Of a stretch of 5,716 bases of DNA, positions 1 to 5,089 are shown piece after piece. Within the stretch, counting starts at the first letter, position 1; every line of letters begins with the position of its first letter. The notes under the pieces were generated by a model. The model was not told the DNA's origin. It saw nothing but the letters and a program-made list of their open reading frames with translations, and did no database searches. The translations under genes were made by a program, and so were the position numbers. Source of the DNA: Clostridia bacterium (GTDB lineage Bacteria > Bacillota_A > Clostridia > Oscillospirales > CAG-272); NCBI GenBank assembly GCA_017547395.1, contig JAFYPS010000058.1, positions 1 to 5,716 on the forward strand, read 5' to 3'.

Positions 1-13
1 ACTTTAATTTATC

Positions 14-42
14 TTGACAAGGCGTACGTTTTTGTGTATAAT
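14..42 (+). promoter_or_regulatory. Vegetative (sigma-A type) promoter of the zur-znu operon
   Basis: Exact consensus -35 TTGACA (14-19) and exact consensus -10 TATAAT (37-42) are separated by exactly 17 bp. Transcription should begin near 49-50, giving a leader of about 30 nt before the ATG at 79. Such a strong core promoter needs repression, which fits the palindrome that overlaps its downstream edge. It also shows that the in-frame GTG at 34, which lies in the -10 region, cannot be the start of the first gene. Confidence 0.9.
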
Positions 43-66
43 TTGAAATTGAAATTCAAATTCAAA
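42..66. promoter_or_regulatory. Palindromic operator, probable Zur/Fur-family box
   Basis: This 25-bp near-perfect inverted repeat is centred on A54, and 11 of 12 arm positions pair (the mismatch is 48 against 60). It reads as four phased hexamers: TTGAAA twice (43-54), then TTCAAA twice (55-66). The 12-1-12 symmetry contains a 7-1-7 core, the geometry known for Fur-family boxes, although the bases differ from the classical GATAAT or Bacillus Zur sequences. It begins at the last base of the -10 and covers the predicted transcription start, so a bound dimer or pair of dimers would block RNA polymerase. Autoregulation by the Fur-family protein encoded immediately downstream is inferred. Confidence 0.75.
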
Positions 67-78
67 AGCGGTGAAAAT

Positions 79-489
79 ATGAGACAAACCTACAATACAA
101 AACAACGTCAGGCGGTGCTTGCCTGCCTTGAAGAAAACAAGAGCGGAAGCCTTACCGTTGACGGTATTTGCCATATACTTGAGAAAAGCGGCGAGCATAT
201 CGGACGTACCACCGTGTACCGCCGTCTTGAAGACCTCTGCCGTGAGGGGATAATACGCCGTTTTGCTCCCGAAGAGGGAAAAAGCGTGACCTACCGATTT
301 ATCGGAAGCGAGTGCGGCGACGACTGCCACTTTCATCTTATCTGCACCGAGTGCGGCGAAATCGAACACGCGCATTGTCACGCCATTGAAGAACTGTTTG
401 CACATATGTCGGGCGAGCACGGCTTTTCAATTGACGAAAAAAAGACGGTTTTCTACGGAAAATGCGCGAAATGCGGAGGCGCAAGATGA
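79..489 (+). CDS. zur: Fur-family metalloregulator, probable zinc uptake repressor Zur
   Basis: This 136-aa protein has the usual Fur-family length. Residues 1-75 are the winged-helix DNA-binding domain, with the recognition region around IGRTTVYRRLEDL (41-53). Residues 82-136 are the dimerisation and metal-binding domain. Two CxxC pairs, C89/C92 and C129/C132, form the structural zinc site of the family. A dense Cys/His cluster (C79, C83, H84, H86, H97, H99, C100, H101, H114) supplies candidate sensing ligands. The ATG at 79 is chosen because an in-frame GTG at 34 lies inside the promoter and GGTGA (70-74) sits 4 nt upstream. The stop overlaps the znuA start as ATGA. Linkage to a Znu-type importer supports zinc sensing over iron (Fur) or peroxide (PerR). 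The specificity is inferred from this context, not from residues alone. Confidence 0.85.
   Translation: MRQTYNTKQRQAVLACLEENKSGSLTVDGICHILEKSGEHIGRTTVYRRLEDLCREGIIRRFAPEEGKSVTYRFIGSECGDDCHFHLICTECGEIEHAHCHAIEELFAHMSGEHGFSIDEKKTVFYGKCAKCGGAR
475..479 (+). promoter_or_regulatory. Ribosome binding site that fixes the znuA start
   Basis: GGAGG lies within the end of the regulator gene, 6 nt before the ATG at 486. It selects this ATG over an in-frame ATG at 462, which would add residues ahead of the lipoprotein signal peptide. Confidence 0.8.
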
Positions 490-1409
490 AAAAAATCGTT
501 ATTCTCCTTATCGCATCCCTTCTCTTGCTTGCAGGGTGCGAAAAAAGCGATTCACGTGACAAGCTCACGGTAGTTGCAACCCTTTTTCCCCAATATGACT
601 TTGCAAAAAACATCGCGGGAGAAAATGCCGACGTGACGTTGCTCCTTGATTTCGGTACAGACTCACATTCCTACGACCCTACGCCGAGAGACATTATGCA
701 GATTGCAAGCGCCGATTTGTTTATATATACGGGCGACAGTATGGAACTCTGGGCGTCAACCATCCTCAAAAGCGCGGATATTGCAGATGCCGTTGAAAGC
801 GGAAAACTTAAAGTGCTTGATCTTTCAAAGAACGTGACGCCCGTTTGTATCCACGGCGATGAGCACGGACATTCTCACAACGACTATGACCCGCATATAT
901 GGACTTCGCCAAAGAATGCTTCGGCAATGTGCGATGCAATTTTCGAAGCGATAAAGCAGCTTGACGGTGACAATGCGGAAATCTACGAAAAAAATCTTGC
1001 CTCCTACAAAGAAAAACTCGCTGCTATCGACCAAGAACTTACAAGGACTGTCGGTGAAGCGAATAAACGTGAAGTCTTTTTCGGCGGTGCATTTGCCTTT
1101 GCATATATGTTTTACGACTACGGTCTTTCGCACGAGTCGGTGTACGAAGGCTGTGCCTCGCACGCGGAGCCTTCGGCAAACGACGTTGTAAACGTAGCAA
1201 AAAAAGCGGCACTTTCGGGCGCAAAATTTATAGTTTACGATTCGGAAACAGAGAAAAAAACAGCCGAAACCATAGCAAATGAAATCGGTGCCGAAATCAT
1301 CCGTATGCACGCGGTACACAACATTTCAAAAAATGAGTTTTCAAGCGGTGAAGACTACGTTTCGCTTATGATGGGCAACGTAAAAACTCTCGGAAAGGCG
1401 CTTAACTGA
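486..1409 (+). CDS. znuA: Zinc ABC transporter substrate-binding lipoprotein (ZnuA/TroA family)
   Basis: This 307-aa protein captures metal outside the membrane for the importer encoded next to it. It opens with a short basic N-terminus, a hydrophobic stretch and a lipobox L15-A16-G17-C18, so it should be a lipoprotein anchored through C18. The mature part has cluster A-1/TroA features: VVATLFPQYDFAKNIAG (29-45), first metal ligand H61 in GTDSHSYDPTP, a His/acid-rich loop with H123, H127, H129 and H131, second ligand H137 in DPHIWTSP, EPSA (228-231), and acidic YDSE (251-254). The His loop favours zinc over manganese. The usual third His, in the HDAFGYF-like segment after the linker helix, is absent (FFGGAFAFAYMF, 198-209). 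The MHAVH segment (274-278) may contribute instead. The start overlaps the regulator stop by 4 nt, suggesting coupled translation. Cognate metal is inferred. Confidence 0.87.
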   Translation: MKKIVILLIASLLLLAGCEKSDSRDKLTVVATLFPQYDFAKNIAGENADVTLLLDFGTDSHSYDPTPRDIMQIASADLFIYTGDSMELWASTILKSADIADAVESGKLKVLDLSKNVTPVCIHGDEHGHSHNDYDPHIWTSPKNASAMCDAIFEAIKQLDGDNAEIYEKNLASYKEKLAAIDQELTRTVGEANKREVFFGGAFAFAYMFYDYGLSHESVYEGCASHAEPSANDVVNVAKKAALSGAKFIVYDSETEKKTAETIANEIGAEIIRMHAVHNISKNEFSSGEDYVSLMMGNVKTLGKALN

Positions 1410-1410
1410 T

Positions 1411-2115
1411 ATGGATATTATCTCCTGTAAAAATATAACCGTGCACAACGAGCGCACTCTCGCACTTGACAACGTGAGTTTTTCGGTAAAGCGCGGCGAA
1501 TTTCTCACCATAGTGGGTGAAAACGGTGCGGGAAAATCAACGCTTGTTAGGGTAATGCTCGGCATTATCTCCCCCGATAGCGGAAACGTTGAAATTGACG
1601 GAACGGCACTCGGAAAAATAGGATATCTCCCACAACAATCCAGCGCGCAACGCGATTTCCCCGCTTCTGTAGAAGAAGTGGTGCTTTCGGGAAACATTGG
1701 AAACACGGGGCTTTTTCCGTTCTATACCCGCTCGCACAAAGCGCGCGCCGAAGGATATATGGAAATGCTCGGAATCACCAAGCTCGCAAAGAAAAGCTAC
1801 CGCGCGCTTTCAGGCGGTCAGCAACAGAGAGTTCTCCTTGCGAGAGCGCTTTGCGCGGCTGACGAGGTGCTTCTCCTTGACGAGCCGACGGCAGGTCTTG
1901 ACCCGCTTGTAACAAAGGAGCTTTACACCACCGTAAAGCATCTTTGCACCGAGCATAAAATGACGGTTGTAATGGTCTCGCACGATATAGCCGCGGCAAT
2001 GCAGTATTCGGACAGAATTATGCATCTTGCAACCTCGCTTAAGTTTATCGGAAGCGTCGGTGAATACTCAAATTCGCCTCTCGGCGCGGCATTCTGCACG
2101 GGAGGTGACGAGTGA
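1411..2115 (+). CDS. znuC: Zinc ABC transporter ATP-binding protein
   Basis: This 234-aa cytoplasmic ATPase powers the importer and has all ABC signatures in order: Walker A GENGAGKST (36-44), Q-loop LPQQ (73-76), signature LSGGQQQR (133-140), Walker B VLLLDEP (153-159) with catalytic E158, D-loop AGLD (161-164) and switch H191 in VSHD. Its length and the YLPQQ segment match the metal-type (Znu/Mnt/Tro) subfamily. It starts 1 nt after the znuA stop. The only nearby Shine-Dalgarno-like element, GGAAAGG (1392-1398), is 12 nt away, so initiation probably relies on coupling to znuA translation. No motif is missing, so it should be active. Metal identity comes from its neighbours, since the ATPase does not determine it. 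Confidence 0.92.
   Translation: MDIISCKNITVHNERTLALDNVSFSVKRGEFLTIVGENGAGKSTLVRVMLGIISPDSGNVEIDGTALGKIGYLPQQSSAQRDFPASVEEVVLSGNIGNTGLFPFYTRSHKARAEGYMEMLGITKLAKKSYRALSGGQQQRVLLARALCAADEVLLLDEPTAGLDPLVTKELYTTVKHLCTEHKMTVVMVSHDIAAAMQYSDRIMHLATSLKFIGSVGEYSNSPLGAAFCTGGDE
2101..2108 (+). promoter_or_regulatory. Ribosome binding site that fixes the znuB start
   Basis: GGAGGTGA is an extended match to the 16S anti-Shine-Dalgarno sequence and lies inside the end of znuC. It is 6 nt from the ATG at 2115 but only 3 nt from the in-frame GTG at 2112, so the ATG is preferred. Confidence 0.75.
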
Positions 2116-2930
2116 TGAATGAGTTTTTCAACCTTTTTTCCTACTCGTTTATGCAGTACGCTCTGATTGTCGGTCTGCTTGTTTCTCTGTGCGCGGCACT
2201 GCTCGGAGTTCTTCTTGTACTGCGCAGATACTCTATGATTGGCGACGGACTTTCACACGTCGGCTTTGGCGCACTGTCTGTGGCATATGCGCTTTCGCTT
2301 GCGCCGATGGCTGTGGCGGTGCCTGTGGTAATCCTTGCGGCATTTGCTCTGCTCGGAATCTCCGAAAACCCGAAAATCAAAGGCGACAGTGCCGTAGCAG
2401 TTCTTTCCTCAAGCGCGCTTGCCATAGGCGTTGTCGCAAACTCCGTTGCCGGCGGAAGCGCCTCCGACCTTAACGGCTATCTGTTCGGAAGCATCCTTGC
2501 ACTAAACAAAAGCGACGTTATCCTCTCGGTTGTTCTCTCTCTTGCCGTAATACTGCTTTTCGTGCTTTTCAAAAACCGAATTTTCGCAGTAACATTTGAT
2601 ATGCCTTTTGCAAAGAGTGCCGGTGTTCACGTGAAATTTTACAACCTTTTGCTCGCCTTGCTTATCGCAATCACCGTAGTTGTCGGAATGCAGATCGTCG
2701 GAAGTATGCTCATATCAAGCCTTATCATCTTCCCTGCGCTCTCCGCTATGCAGATTGCAGACAGCTTTAAAGGGGTTATAATTCTCTCGGCAATAATATC
2801 GGCAGGGGCGTTTCTACTCGGCCTTTTGCTTTCACTTTCGCTGCCCGCGGGCGCGGTTATCGTGCTTTGCAACCTTGCGGTTTTGCTTGTATGCACGGTC
2901 TACGGAAAACTCATTAAAAAGAGGTCTTAA
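2115..2930 (+). CDS. znuB: Zinc ABC transporter permease (ABC-3 family)
   Basis: This 271-aa, very hydrophobic protein forms the membrane channel that receives metal from the binding lipoprotein. About eight membrane segments can be seen, for example near residues 15-36, 54-81, 93-110, 135-152, 177-212, 221-241 and 244-263. Family hallmarks are YSMIGDGLSHVGFG (39-52, with D44 and H48), GDSAVAVL (90-97), LNGYLFGSIL (119-128), and the ABC-3 segment GMQIVGSMLISSLIIFPAL (191-209). It overlaps the ATPase stop by 1 nt (TGATG). An in-frame GTG at 2112 would add one residue and is less well spaced. Two copies are expected to pair with two ATPase subunits. The ABC-3 family also carries manganese and iron, so zinc is inferred from the regulator and from the His loop of the binding protein. 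Confidence 0.9.
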   Translation: MNEFFNLFSYSFMQYALIVGLLVSLCAALLGVLLVLRRYSMIGDGLSHVGFGALSVAYALSLAPMAVAVPVVILAAFALLGISENPKIKGDSAVAVLSSSALAIGVVANSVAGGSASDLNGYLFGSILALNKSDVILSVVLSLAVILLFVLFKNRIFAVTFDMPFAKSAGVHVKFYNLLLALLIAITVVVGMQIVGSMLISSLIIFPALSAMQIADSFKGVIILSAIISAGAFLLGLLLSLSLPAGAVIVLCNLAVLLVCTVYGKLIKKRS

Positions 2931-2932
2931 AT

Positions 2933-3955
2933 ATGAATAAAAAGAAATTCCCGATTAAAAAACTTATCGCCACGGTTTTACTGCTCGTAATAGCGGCTAT
3001 CGCCGTTTTTGCAGTTATCTACGCGGTAAATAAATATGAAGAAGAAAAATATCTTGAAACCTTCGGTCAAAGTGCAATGGAGGTCGGTGGTCACACGGTG
3101 ACTTTTGACCTTTACAGATACTTTTATCTCAACTACCGCGACGAGCTGATATACGACTACACCGCAGACGGAAAAACCGATACGAAGGCACTCGACCGTG
3201 CAATACGCGAGCGAATTGAGGATGCCGTTACAGGCCTCTACGGCTCGGTTTCGCTTGCGGCTGACTACGGTATGACCGTTTCCGACAAGGACGTCAAGGC
3301 TGCGGCAAACGAATACGTAGATGCGGTCAAGGAATACTACAAGACCGATGCCGCATACAAAAAAGAACTCGAAAACAACCATATGACCGAAAAGGTGTTT
3401 GAGTTTCTTATGAGCATTGATTCGCTTGAGGACAAGCTCTTTACGGTTCTCGTTTCGGACGGCGGAAAAATCGAGGACAACGATGAAAAGCTTATGCAAA
3501 AATTCCTGACCGAAGATTTTGTCCGTGCAAAGCAGATTTTCATTGAAAACGACGAGGGTGAGGACGTTGAAGCCAATCGCGCCCTTGCAAACGAGGCGCT
3601 TGCCGCCTATCGCGACGGTGAATCCTTAAACACCCTTATCGGCCGTTACTCCGAGGACTTTTCTATGCCCGCCGACGGCTACTATTTCACCTATCTTGAA
3701 ATGATAGATGAGTTTGAGCGCGCGGCATTTGCACTCGATGACGGTGAAGTAAGCGAAGTTGTCGAAAGCAGCGAGGGATTTCATATAATCTTCCGTCTGC
3801 CCAAGGACGATGCATATCTTCAGGCAAACTTCAGCGACCTGAAAGCACAGTACCAGACGTCCGCTTTTTATAAATTGATTGACGAGCGCTCGGCGGCTCT
3901 TCGCGCCTCGGAAACGGAATTTGCACGCGGACTTTCATATGAGGAGATACACTGA
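2933..3955 (+). CDS. Membrane-anchored PpiC/PrsA-like peptidyl-prolyl isomerase (foldase)
   Basis: This 340-aa protein probably helps exported proteins fold on the outer face of the membrane. A basic N-terminus (KKKFPIKK) and one hydrophobic segment (11-32) act as a signal anchor. There is no lipobox and no cysteine, unlike classical PrsA lipoproteins. Residues about 45-190 are helical and highly charged, resembling the SurA/PrsA chaperone N-domain. Residues about 196-290 match parvulin: RAKQIFI, then YRDGESLNTLIGRYSED (226-242), FERAAFALDDGEVSEVV (261-277) and EGFHIIFRLP (281-290). The second parvulin His (H284) is kept, but the first (ASHIL in active enzymes) is Q201. The GGDLGWF-type loop is also altered, so isomerase activity may be weak and the role mainly chaperone. 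AGAGGT (2919-2925 region) precedes the ATG by 7 nt, and the gene starts 2 nt after znuB. Support for ZnuA folding is a hypothesis from position. Confidence 0.8.
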   Translation: MNKKKFPIKKLIATVLLLVIAAIAVFAVIYAVNKYEEEKYLETFGQSAMEVGGHTVTFDLYRYFYLNYRDELIYDYTADGKTDTKALDRAIRERIEDAVTGLYGSVSLAADYGMTVSDKDVKAAANEYVDAVKEYYKTDAAYKKELENNHMTEKVFEFLMSIDSLEDKLFTVLVSDGGKIEDNDEKLMQKFLTEDFVRAKQIFIENDEGEDVEANRALANEALAAYRDGESLNTLIGRYSEDFSMPADGYYFTYLEMIDEFERAAFALDDGEVSEVVESSEGFHIIFRLPKDDAYLQANFSDLKAQYQTSAFYKLIDERSAALRASETEFARGLSYEEIH

Positions 3956-4791
3956 TGGCAATTTACAAGCGTTATAACACGCGCAGAAAAAAGATAAACT
4001 ACCCGCTTATTATCTGGGCGTGCGCGATTCTTTTGATATTTACGGCAACGGTTATACTCGGTCTTTTCCTCGGTGCAAAAGCTGACGGCGGCGAGCCCTA
4101 TATCACGGGCGACATTCACGGTGAGGGAGAAAGCGACACGCTTGAATCGGTAATCCCGAACGTTATGCAGGCGGTGTACGTTGAGCCGTCCGCGCTTGAA
4201 AAATTCACCGCGGAGGATGCTTCGGTTTATGCATCCACATGGATATTCCGCGATGGCGAAAGCTGTTTTGCAACCGAGGTTGACAAGGCTCTCGGAAACA
4301 GCACCGACAAAAAACCGTCCCTCGAATCCTTTGCGATTTCTCACCCCGTCAGCGGAATGTTTGAGGTATCCTCAATCTATGCCGAGGAAAACGTGCGCGA
4401 CGTTTTAAGCGCTTACGAAAAGGCGGTGCTTGAAGAGATTTCCCAAAACGGTCCCGATGAAACCGTGCTTGTATACTCCTCCCTCTCCGAGGAAAATTCG
4501 GATATAATCATTGCGCATTCAAAATACATCGGCGGCAACGTTATCGCAGTGCCGTATGAAGCGCTTTACAGTGATTACTTCGTAAAATTCCTGTCCTCCG
4601 TAAAGAATGCAGGCTTTACCCTTGCACTTATGGCTGACAAACTCACAGCCGAAAAACTTGCAGCCGACATTGAGGACTATGCCGTTTACTTTACGCGCGA
4701 CTTTATCCGCATAATGCTTTCGGGAAAAGATACCTCTCTCCCCGACGTGCTGAAAGAAAAAAATATACTGAATTATCAGTTTTATTCATAA
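3955..4791 (+). CDS. Single-pass membrane protein with extracellular domain, unknown function
   Basis: I do not recognise the family of this 278-aa protein. Its N-terminus is strongly basic (KRYNTRRKKINY), followed by one membrane segment (about 16-40), so positive-inside reasoning places the remaining ~235 residues outside the cell. An acidic, Gly-rich linker (44-65) precedes a domain with alternating hydrophobic strand-like and helical stretches, such as ETVLVYSSL, NVIAVPYEAL, FTLALMADKL and YAVYFTRDF. This suggests an alpha/beta fold. No His/Cys-rich metal site, catalytic motif or repeat is evident. Its ATG overlaps the foldase stop by 1 nt (TGATG), with GAGGAGA (3941-3947) 7 nt upstream. 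It is the last gene before the operon terminator. It could be a partner of the foldase, a cell-envelope factor, or a degenerate enzyme. Confidence 0.75.
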   Translation: MAIYKRYNTRRKKINYPLIIWACAILLIFTATVILGLFLGAKADGGEPYITGDIHGEGESDTLESVIPNVMQAVYVEPSALEKFTAEDASVYASTWIFRDGESCFATEVDKALGNSTDKKPSLESFAISHPVSGMFEVSSIYAEENVRDVLSAYEKAVLEEISQNGPDETVLVYSSLSEENSDIIIAHSKYIGGNVIAVPYEALYSDYFVKFLSSVKNAGFTLALMADKLTAEKLAADIEDYAVYFTRDFIRIMLSGKDTSLPDVLKEKNILNYQFYS

Positions 4792-4799
4792 TTTTTTTT

Positions 4800-4826
4800 G
4801 GGGGCGACAGTTTTCGCCCTCTTTTT
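4800..4826 (+). terminator. Rho-independent terminator of the zur-znu operon
   Basis: An 8-bp stem pairs 4800-4807 (GGGGGCGA) with 4814-4821 (TCGCCCTC), including one G-U pair. It closes a 6-nt loop and is followed by five T (4822-4826). It begins 8 nt after the stop of the last operon gene, and the gap is a run of eight T. The T-run before the stem means it is unlikely to work on the opposite strand. Confidence 0.85.
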
Positions 4827-4867
4827 ACGTAAAAATATGGTAAAAATTATTTGGGCAAGACAAAAAC

Positions 4868-4975
4868 AACTGCGGCAGTGGGTTGCCGCGGACTGCGGCG
4901 CATAAATGCGGGAAGTGCGCCTATGCCGCCCGTTCTCCTTTGCGGCTTGAGAAAAACTCAAGCCGCTTTCTCTTT
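4868..4975 (+). ncRNA. Candidate structured small RNA or untranslated element
   Basis: This non-coding block is much richer in G+C than its AT-rich flanks and carries consecutive hairpins. GCGGCA (4872-4877) pairs with TGCCGC (4884-4889). GGCGCA (4897-4902) pairs with TGCGCC (4916-4921), or alternatively GCGGC (4895-4899) pairs with GCCGC (4925-4929). The perfect terminator hairpin at 4942-4966 follows. It lies between the operon terminator and the next promoter, so a transcript ending here would be an independent RNA of about 110-130 nt. No convincing promoter was found just upstream (only AT-rich sequence at 4827-4850). It matches no RNA family I can name. It may instead be read-through sequence with a backup terminator. 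Confidence 0.35.
4942..4975 (+). terminator. Second rho-independent terminator
   Basis: A perfect 10-bp stem, GCGGCTTGAG (4942-4951) with CTCAAGCCGC (4957-4966), closes an AAAAA loop and is followed by TTTCTCTTT (4967-4975). The + strand orientation is supported by this pyrimidine tail; on the - strand the following sequence is not T-rich. It may end the putative small RNA above or catch read-through from the operon before the kinase promoter. Confidence 0.75.
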
Positions 4976-5031
4976 GCAGCCGGTTTTTTCGGTCATTTCT
5001 TCCCTAATCAGAGCATTTTTTAAGATATAAC

Positions 5032-5060
5032 TTGAAATTCGCGTTAAAAAGAGATATTAT
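5032..5060 (+). promoter_or_regulatory. Promoter of the sugar kinase gene
   Basis: The -35 TTGAAA (5032-5037) and -10 TATTAT (5055-5060) are each one base off consensus and are separated by 17 bp. Transcription is expected near 5067, about 23 nt before the ATG. Arms CGTTAAA (5042-5048) and TTTAACG (5064-5070) flank the -10. The stretch 4976-5031 upstream is AT-rich, and I see nothing definite in it. Confidence 0.7.
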
Positions 5061-5070
5061 ATATTTAACG
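5042..5070. repeat. Inverted repeat around the kinase -10, possible operator
   Basis: Perfect 7-bp arms CGTTAAA (5042-5048) and TTTAACG (5064-5070) are separated by 15 bp. The -10 hexamer lies between them and the likely transcription start is in the right arm. The position suits a repressor site, but no regulator for it is visible in this window. Confidence 0.4.
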
Positions 5071-5089
5071 TTGAATTGAGGTGCGAACA

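Noticed and set aside
34..78. An in-frame upstream GTG would extend the Zur-like protein by 15 residues.
   Set aside because: It lies in the -10 region, upstream of the expected transcription start, and its codons coincide with the operator palindrome. The ATG at 79 gives a normal Fur-family N-terminus.
825..1319. A long open frame on the - strand inside znuA (164 codons).
   Set aside because: It lies wholly antisense to a clearly recognised gene, shows no family motif, and its composition fits a mirror of the coding frame. The other long antisense frames (4-420, 2978-3499, 3868-4344, 5264-5704) were rejected for the same reason.
1411..2115. Manganese rather than zinc transporter identity for the ABC system.
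   Set aside because: It cannot be excluded from the ATPase and permease alone, but the linked Fur-family regulator and the His-rich loop of the binding protein favour zinc. Manganese operons are more often linked to a DtxR/MntR-type regulator.
4876..4891. A sequence resembling the T-box antiterminator core (AG.GGG.TGCCGCGG, compared with AGGGTGGNACCGCGG).
   Set aside because: The invariant TGGN is not kept, and the space after the operon terminator (from 4827) is too short for a stem I with specifier loop. No aminoacyl-tRNA synthetase or amino-acid gene follows.
4977..4992. CCGGTTTTTTCGG as a third terminator hairpin.
   Set aside because: The stem would be only three base pairs, and no T-tract follows it in the right position.
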